Shown here piece by piece: positions 11,200 to 22,127 of a DNA stretch of 64,000 nt. Origin of the DNA: Mallotus nudiflorus (Eukaryota; Streptophyta; Magnoliopsida; Malpighiales; Euphorbiaceae). The translations under genes and the position numbers were made by a program. The DNA lies in NCBI GenBank assembly GCA_947683625.1, contig CANTUR010000240.1, forward strand, positions 1,173,501-1,237,500, given 5' to 3'. Under the pieces are notes generated by a model that saw nothing but the letters and a program-made list of their open reading frames with translations, did not search any database and was not told the DNA's origin. Numbering within the stretch: the first letter of the stretch is position 1; every line of letters begins with the position of its first letter.

Positions 11200-12544
11200 A
11201 GTGAAGACCCTAGCTTGACCACGTCCTGAATGCTATGGGGTGAATGGCGGAGTCTGTCCTCTACCTTGGCCCTGCTGGCTTGCATACTGCATCGGCCGCT
11301 GTTGAGTGTGCATGGGTGTCTGGTATTACTGAGGCACCTGCTGTAATGGCTGAATAATAGTGGGTGAAGATCCCTGAGCAAAAGATGTCTAGAATCCATA
11401 GTTCGGACAAGCTTTAGCGAAATGTCCAAACTAACCACATCTAAAACATGCTCTTGGCATCAAGTGACAAGGACCCACCATAAATGGCACACGCACTAGC
11501 TCCAGACCCAGAATTGCCATGCCCATAGATCTGCCCACTACTACTGCTGGCACTACTACCAAATATAGCGGCCCTGCTACTCCTACGATCTTGAGTAAGG
11601 CGGTGCCTACCAGTCCGATGTGCCCTAAAATGTCTGCTCTACTGAGAAGGGTTTGCTGACTGAGAACTCGAACTGCCTATCTGAAATACTGGTTGTTGCA
11701 CCCTCTGGACAGGTCTGAAAATGCCACTATCATAAGGGTCAGGTATAGTGCCATGCCGGATGTGTCTATGCTCCAGCTGTCTCGCCTCCTCTACCACACT
11801 CTCGAGACTACGACCCTTTGGTCAAATACCGATATAGGCTGGGCCTAATCCAATCACATAAAGCTCTATTGCCCTGGCAACATCTTGTCTCACGTCCTCA
11901 GCATGCCTCATCAGTCTGTAGAACTCCCAAGTATAGTCCTCCACTGATCGATCTCTCCTATCAATGTTAAGCAGTTGCCATCTGTAGTTCTCTCGTATAG
12001 ATGAAGAATAGAAAAATCTCATGAACTACTCCTTAAATCCCAACCATGTCATCGTCATCTTGAAAGGCTGAATGGACTGCATGAACCAGTCCTTAGCTGC
12101 TGCTGAGATTGATAGCTCCACAATCATAATCCTCTGGTAGTTAGAATACCCAGATCTGGTCCTGGACTTGATGGTATTAATGAAATTCAATACATCCCTA
12201 GTACCATCAAAGTGAACTCACCCCACTCTGGAGTATAATAAGGCTACATCAGCATCTGACATCCCCTGAGTCTGTCGCTGAAGCATCTGCTGCATAATAG
12301 ACATCGCTTGATTAAGAGCTGCCAAGCCCTGGTTAATACCCACCATGCTAGCTGCAAAGACTGCAGGATCCTCTACTGGAGGCTGATCTTGCCTCTGAGT
12401 TGTTGCCACTCTAGCTCTACCCCTACCTCTACCTTTACCCCTACCTCTAGGTCGAGGGGCAGGAGGAAGAATCTCATCCTAAAATGACTGCTCCCCGTCA
12501 TCAGGTTCTGCATCTACAGTAAGGGCATTCCGACCATGCCTCAT
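11200..12544 (-). pseudogene. gag with CCHC zinc knuckle (element B)
   Basis: The start is taken at the ATG at 12544 on the minus strand, about 170 bases inside the primer site: 'MRHGRNALTVDAEP', then an Arg/Gly-rich stretch ('RPRGRGKGRGRGR') and 'MATTQRQDQPPVEDPAVFAA'. The capsid-like part has 'EFYRLMRHAEDVRQDVARAIELYVIGLGP'. Near 11400-11450 is the knuckle 'CFRCGxFGHFAKACP', where x is a TAG stop at a position usually Gln. Several stops and at least one frameshift break it. The gag shell packages the element RNA in this family. Confidence 0.85.
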
Positions 12545-12710
12545 TCTGAAAAGATAAGAAAACCAAGATTCAAAACAAGACAAGAATACAGACTCAAATG
12601 CTGAAACCAAAAGATAAGAGATCAACAAATGACGTTTAAAAACCTAAGTACCGCAGTATTATGAGAAAAAGACAGACATTGACGGTCAAGAGCATAAAAA
12701 ATGAGCCAAA

Positions 12711-12722
12711 GCTCTGATACAA
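12711..12722 (-). other. Primer-binding site of element B (initiator tRNA-Met type)
   Basis: The minus strand reads TTGTATCAGAGC a few bases inside the 5' LTR end; it matches the canonical TGGTATCAGAGC except for one base. Confidence 0.8.
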
Positions 12723-12726
12723 ACTT

Positions 12727-15049
12727 TGTCACGACCCGAACCCGGGGGCATGTGACCGGTACTAGGGAATGGGAAAGCATAAAGCTACCAAAACCCATAC
12801 TAAGCCTTAAAAGAAAAAAAATCGTGGAATATTTAAACTTTGAAACCTCACAATAAATAATAAAATCATAAAGCACATTATCAAACTGATTGTTCTTAAT
12901 ATAATTTAAACCATAATATCAGTGCATAAATACATAAACTTCAGTTATACAAATAGTATCTCAATACATAACTTATAAATACATGAGATCCAAAATAAAG
13001 TATGCAGTTGTACAATTTTCTCTACTGCGGTACACGAAAGTAAATACAACATAACTAAATAGACCTACGTAGAATAGCCGGTGACGAAGCTACACGACGA
13101 AGAGAAGTAGGCCTAATAGTAAACTCCCAAACTCCTGAAAGAAAAATAAGTTGAGGGGAGTCAGACCTCACTGAGTCAGTTAATAAAGGAATGAATGCAG
13201 TTTGAAAACCTCATTAAAATAAATTTTTTATGAAAATATATTATAATATAATTTTTATTCAAACCATTAGATATACATATAATAAATCCATTTTTTTAAA
13301 AGAGAAGAATTAGATATTTAAATGTCTTTTAAAGACGTTTCGGTATAAAAATTTTGGTAGAACCCGATTTATAAATTTTTAACAGTCATATCTCTTAATC
13401 CAATATCACTGGCGGTGTTCGAGAGCAAAGCATCACCAGACCATTGGCCCTAGTGATTTAATAATATTAATCCAAATTATACTGGCGGTGTCCGAGAGCA
13501 AAGCATCACCAGACCTTCGGCCACAGTATTCATTAAATAAATAAATATTATATTACTAGCGGTGTCCGAGAGCAAAGCATCACCAGACCTTCAACCCCAG
13601 TAATATAATTAAATAATCACACATTTTACCAGTGTGCACACGGTCCTGATGAAACCCATCAGATAGCTCGTTCTACTGTGGTTTATTAAAAATAAAAGAA
13701 AATAAATAAAACAATGAAAATTACAATAAATAATAATAATAAATAAATAAGATAAAGTAAATCAACTATAAAATTAAATCATGCAAAATCCTATGAATAA
13801 TGCTGACTAGAATCTCATAAATTAAATTCATAAGAATTTAATATAATTTAGATTAAAAATCCGACACTCAAATCAAATATTAACTTACAGGATAAAGGTG
13901 CTCCTTTGGCATGTCATGTCCGACCTCGGTTGGTAGACGCGACTGGAGGGGCAGCTAAAAGACAGAAAAAGGAAATGACAATTAGAAAATAGAAACCTAA
14001 CTTCTAGAGTTTCTAAGGAAGACTTGATACTTGATTCGAACTCAGAATAAAAATTTTAGGATTGACCCGGTGTCACATTTTACGAGAAATCTACTAAAAA
14101 TTTGATAAAATTTTCTCTGTAAAACGGACATTCCTCTACCGAAGTAGAGTCAACCCTGCAAATAAACACATTTCAAAATTCACAGTGGCATAACACCTTG
14201 GGTTAGGACCCTAAACTACATACTGAGGTTTACCAAAAAATATACAAATAGCAAATACTAAATATTAATTTAGTAAATCACTAAAAATAATAAAAATTAA
14301 TAATAAATCATAATATAATTTATTTAATTTTTAAAACACTAAATAAAATTATTTTTCACCATAATTTAATAAAATTTCAAATAATAATATAATATTAATA
14401 ACAATCCAACTTTCCAAATATTCAACATAAAAAAGTCAAATTCAAACAATAATTGCCCAACTAGTTTAAATATACTATAATATTAATTAAAAACTCATTC
14501 AACCCACAAAACAATAAATAATTTAATTTTGAATAAATTTTCAAAAATAGTTAGTATTAATTAACTAAAACTAATAAATAATTTATAAAAATTATTTTAA
14601 TACCACATGCTGTCTCAAAAATAATTAAAACATAGTATTACATTATAATATCAACAAAACACACCATTTACCTATTATCTCAAAATTTACATAATATAAT
14701 GATTTTCTATAAAAAAATAATTAGATAAATTATCAAAAATTATTTTATAGCTACTAAAATCACTAACATAATATACTAACACTAATTAACTCAATTATTT
14801 AACCAAAAATAATTAATTAACCATATTAACAAAATACACATAAAACTTAAAATACCTAAATAAATATACAAAAATTCCATAAAAATCAATTTAATTAATC
14901 TAAATTAATTTTGACATACTCTTAACCAAAATTGAATCCCAATTAATTTAAATCCACTAATATAAGTATAGATCAACTAAAAAAAAAATTATATTATAAT
15001 ATTACACATTAATTCTCCACCACACACACATGCATATAGTACATATACC

Positions 15050-15089
<40 letters not shown>

Positions 15090-15264
15090 TAATTTAATAC
15101 ACACATAAAATATCCATACAAATAATGTAGTTTAATAATAATAATAATAATAATAATAATGATGATGATGATGATGATGATAAAAAAAAACAATGTCATT
15201 TTAAATAATAAAATAATACAAATTGGAAAATTACTTTTATTAAAATAAAATATAGGGCATTACA
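12727..15264 (-). repeat. Element B 5' LTR (right)
   Basis: Long terminal repeat of 2538 bp, closely similar to 5302-7763. It has three copies (from 13405, 13481 and 13555) of the 'ggcggtgt' module against two in the other LTR, which accounts for most of the length difference. A (CA) tract lies at 15058-15086 and a (TAA)/(GAT) tract at 15135-15181. Confidence 0.9.
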
Positions 15265-15269
15265 AAAAA
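15265..15269. repeat. Target site duplication of element B, right copy
   Basis: AAAAA, differing in its first base from GAAAA at 5297-5301. The RNase H reading of element A resumes immediately after it. Confidence 0.7.
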
Positions 15270-16780
15270 GTTAAGTGGGACAACATTGAGGTATCCAACA
15301 TATGACAAGGAATTATATGCTTTCATTTGAGCTTTACAAACATGGCAACATTATTTATGACCTAGGGAGTTTGTAACACACATTGACCATTAAAGTTTAA
15401 AGCATTTGAAGGGTCAAGATAAGTTGAATCATAGGCATTTAAAATGGAAGGAGTTCATAGAAACATTTCCTTATATGATTAAGTATAAGTAAGGTAAAGA
15501 GCATGTGGTTGCTGATGCATTATCTAGAAGGTACACTTTACTTAACTCACTTAGTGCTAAATTTCTTAGTTTTGAGTTTATAAAGGAGTTCTATCATCAT
15601 GATGCTGATTTCGATGATATATATACATCTTATGATAGTAGGTCTATTTCATATTATTTTTAATTGTTTGATGGTTTCTTGTTTAAAAAAAATAAATTGT
15701 GCATTCCTAAATGTTCTATGTAGGAATTGTTGATTAAAGAGGCATATCGAGGAGGCTTAATGGGGGCATTTTGGGGTAAATAAGACCTATAATATGCTAT
15801 TAGAACATTTCTTTTGGCTTGGTATGAAACATGATGTGCATAAAGTTTATGAGCGTTGGATTACATATAGAAAGGCTAAGTCTAGGTTAAAACCATATGG
15901 ATTATATACACCATTGCTTATTCTTAGTGACCCTTAGATCGATTTCTCTATGGATTCTGTGCTTGGGTTACTTAGAACTGGGAAAGATCGTGATAGTATC
16001 TTTAATGTGGTTGATAGATTTAGTAAGATGGCTCATTTTATACCATGTTATAAAACTGATGATTGCTGATTTTTTTTTCAAAGAAGTTGTGTGTTTACAT
16101 AGCATACCTAAGAGCATTGTTAGTGATAGAGATGTTAAGTTTTTGAGACATTTTTCGCGTGTGTTGTCGGGAAAGTTAGGAGTTATTTTTTTCAATTACT
16201 TGTCATTGTCAAACTGATGAGCAAAAATAAGTAGTTAATAGGAATTTGATTACTTTGCTTAGGGCAATTATAGAATAGAATATTAGGACTTGGGAGGATT
16301 GTTTACCATTTGTGGAGTTTTCTTATAATAGGGTTATTCATAGCACTACTTATTGTTCTCCATTTGAGATTACTTATGGATTTAATCTGCTTACTCCTAT
16401 TGATTTATTGCCATTGCCACATAACAATTTTGTGAGTTTTGATGCTAATTCTAAGACAAATTTAGTGAAGAAGTTACATAAGCAAGTTAAAGAGGGGATA
16501 AAAATGCTAAAGTAGGTTCACGGGTGAACAAGGGAAGGAAGCCAATGGTTTTTTAGCCTAGAGATTGGGTTTGGGTGCCATTTCACAAAGAGAGGTTTAC
16601 ACTTTAAAGGAAGTCTAAAGTAAACCCAAAGAAGATGGTGGTTTTTAAATACTTGAAAGAATTAATAATGATGCTTACAAAGTGGACCTACAAGGTGAGT
16701 ATAATATTAGTGCTTCATTCCACATGGTTGATTTAAGTCCTTTTGATGTAGGTGGTGCTTTAGATTCGAGGATGAATCCT
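15270..16780 (+). pseudogene. RNase H end and integrase (element A, continued)
   Basis: After B, RNase H resumes with 'LSGTTLRYPTYDKELYAF', 'EHVVADALSRRYT' and the spacer to integrase. Integrase remnants follow: a broken zinc-binding part ('EAYRGGLMGAFW'), the core with 'FKEVVCLHSIPKSIVSDRDVKFLRHF' (second Asp), and the open stretch 16312-16515 ('MEFSYNRVIHSTTYCSPFEITYGFN'). The C-terminal part near 16580-16750 reads 'KVDLQGEYNISASFHMVDLSPF'. Frameshifts and stops are more frequent than in the RT part, so this is an old copy. Confidence 0.8.
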
Positions 16781-16783
16781 TTT

Positions 16784-16796
16784 AAGGAGGGGGAAA
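16784..16796 (+). other. Polypurine tract of element A
   Basis: The run AAGGAGGGGGAAA directly precedes the LTR start TGTTATAG and follows the 'GAGGATGAATCC' block found at the end of this Ty3 class. Confidence 0.8.
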
Positions 16797-17600
16797 TGTT
16801 ATAGAGTAGCCTACACACCAAGTTTCAAGGTTTTAACATCATGAAGATAAGCAGATTAAGAAGGCAAGGATAAAGTTCAAGAGGTTTGTAGTCCAATTAG
16901 CGTGCCTTAAGGACCTATAACAAGGCCTCAATAGGTCTTAATGAATTCAGTTATTGAACATTTACAAGGACACTAAAGTTTTGGAATAAGTGCAACTCAA
17001 GTTCAATACAACTTAATTCAAGTCCAAGTTACTAATGTATTTAATTAAGTATATAATGGGCCACATTTTGTTATAGGCTAGTTGAATATGTATGGGGCAT
17101 TACTTAAGCTTTGTTATTTTGGGTTTTAGCATTAAATAATGGGTTGGATGAATTTTAATTTTTTAAGAGCCCATTAGCCTTATTTAAGATATAATCATAT
17201 TAGTTTCCTAATTTTTGTTTAAGGTTTTATTAGTGTCCTTACTCATTAAGGAGAACTTTGCAAAGTTTACTAATATGCCTTAGCCAAATTATTTTGTTTT
17301 CAAACTTGAAGTTTTAATCCTAAAAGTTGTTTTGCTTTTTATGTTTATGTTCTTACGTAGATTACATGCTTTAAGGAACATTCAATTAGATTGGTCACCT
17401 TCTTATGGAGTGTTTCAAAATTGGAATTCATAAACAAGTTTTTTTAATTCTAATTCTTTGATCATCTTATCTAAGTAATATAAGTTTTAACCTTTTTTAG
17501 GGATTATTGCTAAATTGAGTATTGGGGTTTTCATGTTAATGCTTTGGGGGTCCGAATACATAAAGGGGTTCTCATGCTTATTCATGGAGGTTCTATATCA
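16797..17600 (+). repeat. LTR shared by the pol half (A) and the gag half (C)
   Basis: An 804-bp LTR, TGTTATAG to TATATCA. On its left are pol and a polypurine tract (as for a 3' LTR); on its right are a primer site, leader and gag (as for a 5' LTR). The inverted relative is at 2693-3545. Its position makes the order pol-LTR-gag instead of LTR-gag-pol-LTR. Confidence 0.85.
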
Positions 17601-17602
17601 TT

Positions 17603-17614
17603 TAGTATTAGAGC
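17603..17614 (+). other. Primer-binding site (initiator tRNA-Met type) of the gag half
   Basis: TAGTATTAGAGC lies two bases after the LTR end and matches the canonical TGGTATCAGAGC with two transitions (G to A, C to T). Confidence 0.7.
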
Positions 17615-18389
17615 TTTGGCTCTAGATCAGGTTTTATCTTTTCATAATTTGCGTTTTTTTATTTTTATTTTTTGCATTTCTTGTTCTTGTTTGTTAGTTT
17701 TGTTCTTATTTTTCTTTAATTAAATCAATTGTTTTGAATTTTGAAATTCATATTTGCATCTATAGTTGAAGATCTAAAAAAATTCATGTAAAAAAAGAAG
17801 AAAAGAGAAAGTGATTAAAAAGAAAATTTTGGATTCTTAAGTGATTAATATCCTAATAAGGTCTAATTTAGATTTCCTAATCCTATTTGGTTTATAATTG
17901 GCATATCTAAATAGAACTTTCATATCTTGTTTTAGATTTAGCATATCATTATATTCCTTGCCTATTAAGAATATTGCTTATTATGGCATATTTAGTTTTC
18001 TTTTTTAAAATACCTTTTGAATTTATTTCTTTCCTATTCTGGTTAGATCTTTATATTTCTTTCATATACCTTTTGCATATATTTGACTTTTACTAATTTG
18101 TTGCTTCTTATTTATTTTTTTTCTTGTTGACCAAATTGCTTCAAACTTATTTTGTGAATTTCAATTTTGGAATTCTACACATTGTAAACTATTTAAATTG
18201 TTCTAAAAGTGTAATTCACCTAAGAATATAAAATAATTAGCTAGAGTGGTGTGAGGAAACCTTGATTGAAATTTTTACTTGAGTTAAACATGAGTGACCC
18301 CCTTAAGAATTTGAGTGCAAAATATGTGAGGGAGTACTTGTGAGGTCCTTGAATTAATTTTCTTTATTTCTAACATTCTTTTTGTAGCA

Positions 18390-19735
18390 ATGTCAAACCA
18401 AAGTAAATATGATAATGATGTTGGTCATGTTAATGAAGCTAAACAACATAAGGCTCAACAAAGAGAGTTTGCACATTTTAATAGAAATATAGAGGCTATG
18501 AGGGAAGCATTAGAGCATATGGATACAAGGTTGCAGGCTATTGAAAGAGCAACACCGAATCATAGTAAAGGGTATAGGGGAGGTAGAAATCAAATACCTT
18601 AAGTTAATGATTTGGAAGATACGAACATTGATTATAATGAGGATGATGTTAAGTCCACTACTAAAATGGGCATACCTAGAGGTGGGGGTAGAAGAGGTTG
18701 AGGTTTAGGAATAGGTAGAGGAAGAATATAAGAAAATCCATTCTATGGAAAAAACTGAGGCAATGATGATTTTGTATATAGGAATCTAGGGAGCATTAAA
18801 CTTAGAATACCTCATTTTCAAGGTATATCATATCCAAAGGCTTATTTACAATAGGAAAAGAAGTCGAAACTCATATTTGATTATCATCGATTTAGTAAGG
18901 AGAAAAAGGTTAAGCTGGTGATTATATAATTTTTAGTTATATTATGGCTTTATGGGATCAATTGGTGACTATTAGAAGAAGAAATTTGGAGTACCCAATT
19001 AAGACTTAGCATAATCTCAAGTCTACAATGAGAAAGCAATTTGTACCAAGGCATTTTCATAGGGAACTTGTGCAAAATCTTCAAATTCTTAAACAAGGTA
19101 GTAGGAGTGTGGATGATTTCTACAAAGAGATGGAAATGATCATGACTAGGGTTGATATAGAAGAGGATATGGAGACTACCATGGCACATTTCTTGGCTAG
19201 TTCGAATAAGAAGATAACTGATTGAGTGAATTTGAAACCTTCTGTAGAGTTAGAAGAGATGGTGCATATTGCCAACAAGGAGTAAAAGCAACTCCAAAGA
19301 AAAAGGGTAGCAAGGTATATTTCCAAACCTTATTCTAATTCTAATTCTACTTGGAAAAGGGATGGAAAGGGTAATTTTAAATGTTAAAATAAGGCTACTT
19401 ATGATGTTGCAAAAGGAAAGGTAGATTTAGTTTCAAAGAGAAATCCAAAACTGAAGAGCCTAAGGGGAGAAATAGAGAAATAGAGACATTAAGAGTCAAG
19501 GTGTAGGTCATATTAGCAAGGAGTGCCTTAATATGAGGACTATGACCTTATGGAATGGTGAGATAATGACTGATGAAGAAGATGGCAACAATGAAAGTGA
19601 TAAGGATAAGATGCCTGAATTAGAGAGTTGTAGTAAATGGAGCATTGAGGAGTAGATTAGAGGTGATATGTTGGTTACAAGGCATGCTCTTAACACTCAA
19701 TTAAAGGAAGATTGCTATAAAGAGCAATGAGACAA
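18390..19735 (+). pseudogene. Ty3 gag (element C)
   Basis: The start is at 18390 ('MSNQSKYDNDVGHVNEAKQH'), the first ATG after the leader, followed by an Arg/Gly-rich stretch near 18680. The retrotransposon gag core is clear at 19028-19225 ('KQFVPRHFHRELVQNLQIL', 'SRSVDDFYKEMEMIMTRVD', 'MAHFLASSNKKITD'). A degenerate zinc knuckle lies near 19500 ('GVGHISKECLN'), with the His and last Cys kept but the first two Cys not visible. Several TAA/TAG/TGA codons interrupt the frame, many where Gln or Arg are expected. Confidence 0.8.
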
Positions 19736-19962
19736 ATTTTTCCATCCAAGGCTTAATGTATGCAAACCTTAATTTGGAAATATACATTGCTACCCACCTT
19801 TATCATGTGCATACCTTAAGGGTAGAATATGAAAAAGAGTAGTTAAAACATATTGGTAACTTAAGATGTCAATTAAATTGGAACAGAGAGAGTAATATTT
19901 TAATCTTATTTAACCAGTTAGTTTAAAGATGAAAATATCTCTTAGTTCAAATTAGTAAATTT

Positions 19963-19971
19963 CATTATTAA
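19963..19971. repeat. 9-bp target site duplication, left
   Basis: CATTATTAA, repeated exactly at 21115-21123 on the other side of the TIR element. Confidence 0.85.
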
Positions 19972-20618
19972 GGGTTAATTACTATAACATCCGTGAGGTT
20001 TGATCTATTATATTATTAGGTTCCTATGTTTTCAATAATTACTATAACATCTTCAAGGTTTTGCATTGCTAAACTATTACATCTCTACTGTTTAATTTAC
20101 TGTTAAATGAACCAATTTGAAAAAAAATTAAAAGTTCTATTTGATCTCTAAACTAATAATATAGTTGTAAATTCACCCAATTTTTTTATTAAATTAATAT
20201 AGATTTTTAATTCATTGCATTTTTTTACAATAGTAAAATCTTTATTCTTAACATTAAAATAAATTTAAACCATATTGATTTAAAATTAACATTACTCCAA
20301 TATAAATATATAATAAATATTGTATTAATTAAGATTTATCATATTGATTTTCACTCAATTTCACTAATTATTGTCATCCTAATACAACTTAAGTAACATT
20401 ATTGCACTGATAATAATCTATCATATTGGCATGTACTTAATTTTGTATTTGGCATCATACTAATGTGATTTATGTTATTGATGTCTATCAATTAAGGTTT
20501 ACCAAATTAATATGAACTCAATTTTATGGTTGATATTGCACCCTAAATGAGGCTTGTCATACTAAAATATTTTTTTAATGAAATTTAAAAATTGTATTCT
20601 CAAAGGATTTGTAAATAA

Positions 20619-20679
<61 letters not shown>

Positions 20680-21114
20680 AATGAGACTTAATAATTAAAT
20701 CTATGTCAATATGATAAATCTTAATTAATATCATATTATGTAATCTTAATTAATATCGTACATATTGCATAATCATATTAACGTAGTAGCAATTCTAAAT
20801 AAATATGTTTTAAACTTATTTTTATATTAAAAATAAAAATTATTTAGATATTATAATTATTATTACAATAAAAGAATTAAAAAATGAATGATAATTTGAT
20901 AAAAAAATTGAATTAATTTAAAATTATATTGTAAGTTCAGGGACCAAATAAAAATTTTAGTCTTTCAAATTGGTCCATTTAAGAGTAAATTAAATGATAA
21001 GAATATAATAGTTTAACAAAGTAAAATCTTAAGGATGTTTAAATTAATTATTGAAAACACAAGGACCTACTAGTATAATATGTCAAACTTAAGGGATGTC
21101 ATATTAATTAACCC
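19972..21114. mobile_element. Long-TIR non-autonomous DNA element, Mutator (MULE) type
   Basis: A 1143-bp element bounded by GGGTTAATTA and TAATTAACCC, with terminal inverted repeats recognisable over about 180 bp on each side (19972-20150 against 20930-21114, including the shared 'acatcc', 'gttttcaataatta' and 'gaccaatttga' blocks). Perfect 9-bp flanking duplications are the mark of Mutator-superfamily insertions. The interior is AT-rich, has no transposase reading frame and carries a (TG)n(TA)n microsatellite at 20619-20674. It is mobilised, if at all, by an enzyme supplied from elsewhere. Confidence 0.85.
20619..20674. repeat. Compound (TG)n(TA)n microsatellite
   Basis: About 10 TG units run directly into about 18 TA units inside the DNA element. 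Confidence 0.9.
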
Positions 21115-21123
21115 CATTATTAA
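21115..21123. repeat. 9-bp target site duplication, right
   Basis: CATTATTAA, identical to 19963-19971. Confidence 0.85.
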
Positions 21124-22127
21124 TGAGTAAATTATTTATATTCATAATTTTATTATTTTATTATTCATAATTATTATTTGATAAAACATAACTTAAATAT
21201 ACTAAAATTTTTTAAAAAATATATTAAATTTTACATATTAATATAAAAAAATATATTTTATATTTTACTATGTTTGACATGCTTAATAAAAGCATAAGAT
21301 TATAAATTCTAATTAAGTATGAAGTATCCAATAAAATAATAGAATTTTAGTCTATTAAGTGAAAATTTTGAGTTCGATATCTTTCTCTCGATCCTTAAAT
21401 ATTGAATATGAACGTTTTGATGTTCATTAGTGGGAGTTCATAAAAATAAATTTAATTGCCTATAATATTAAATAAAATATTTCAGCACTAATAACTATAA
21501 ATTACAATAAAAATATATAAAAATAATTGAAAAATCAAATTTGACTCACCATTAATTAATTTTTTTAACAAAAGTAGATATCAAAAATATAAAAATGTTT
21601 TTAACATTATTTTTAAGGCTTTTAATTTTTGATATTTTAAATAAATTAATAAATAAAAGTACACCTTTTACTGTGTTCAATTATTATTAAAAATATTTTT
21701 AACATAAAAATAAATTTAAAGCTTTTTTATCAATTGAAAAAAAAAACGTACATTTTAAGGATTTAAAAATTAGTTTTGCCAATAAACTTTCGTACTTTAA
21801 TTATTGAATCATAAGCTAACAAGAACCAAGTTAATTACATCTACAGTACCCAAATTTTTGCCTATTCCCATTAAAATATTTCAATTTGTTTTCTTCCCAT
21901 AAAACCTACCAAGTTTTCGCCTGGGTCCCACAAAAGGTCCTTGTCACATAATTCAGTCACCAACGTTGATGTGTCAACCTTTTTAATTAACTGAATTTTT
22001 GCCCAAAAAGTGGGCACCACATCATTAATCCTTCAGTTGATGTGGCCCACTAACTCTCTCTCGCCCTTCCCAAAGCTTCCTAAAGCCTTATCTGGACCAC
22101 TTAAGGCTACTCACCATGTTCTTCTTA
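21124..22127. other. AT-rich intergenic DNA
   Basis: No reading frame, LTR edge or tandem array was recognised. The last 300 bp are less AT-rich, with two similar 'ttgatgtg' patches, but nothing identifiable. Confidence 0.6.

Larger units (their letters stand above)
5302..15264 (-). mobile_element. Element B: near-complete Ty3 chromovirus-type (Tekay/Del-like) retrotransposon
   Basis: A 9.96 kb insertion in the RNase H region of element A, in the opposite orientation. It has two long LTRs (5302-7763 and 12727-15264) beginning TGTCAC and ending ATTACA on the plus strand, an initiator-Met-type primer site next to the right LTR, a purine-rich tract next to the left LTR, and gag, protease, RT, RNase H, integrase and a chromodomain-like tail in Ty3 order on the minus strand. 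The LTRs are alike by eye except for small indels and one repeat-copy difference, so it is younger than its host. About a dozen stops or frameshifts block the polyprotein. A relative (LTR G) lies at 61147. Confidence 0.92.
3566..16796 (+). mobile_element. Element A: pol half of a Ty3 chromovirus-type retrotransposon, split by element B
   Basis: The segment starts with an LTR 3' end and primer-site stub (3566-3581, matching the LTR/primer junction at 17591-17604), then jumps directly into aspartic protease (3587), so leader and gag are missing here. Protease, linker, RT and the start of RNase H run to 5301; element B occupies 5302-15264; RNase H, integrase and C-terminal domain continue from 15270 to about 16780, followed by a polypurine tract and LTR. 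Motif style resembles the CRM-like chromoviruses, though I cannot confirm the clade. Stops and frameshifts are frequent, so it is inactive. Confidence 0.8.
17601..19765 (+). mobile_element. Element C: leader and gag half of the A/C Ty3 family, 3'-truncated
   Basis: Primer site, a 0.78 kb AT-rich leader and gag follow the shared LTR. Homology to the retroelement stops at about 19765, close to the gag/protease boundary, which is where the pol half at 3587 begins. The two halves are therefore nearly complementary. No second LTR follows. Confidence 0.75.

Noticed and set aside
3566..19765. Simple self-integration circle as explanation of the A/C locus
   Set aside because: That model predicts gag in inverted orientation after the right LTR; here gag on the right is direct, so at least one further event is needed.
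21810..22127. Host gene promoter or 5' UTR
   Set aside because: Slightly higher GC only; no downstream host ORF, as element D begins directly after it.
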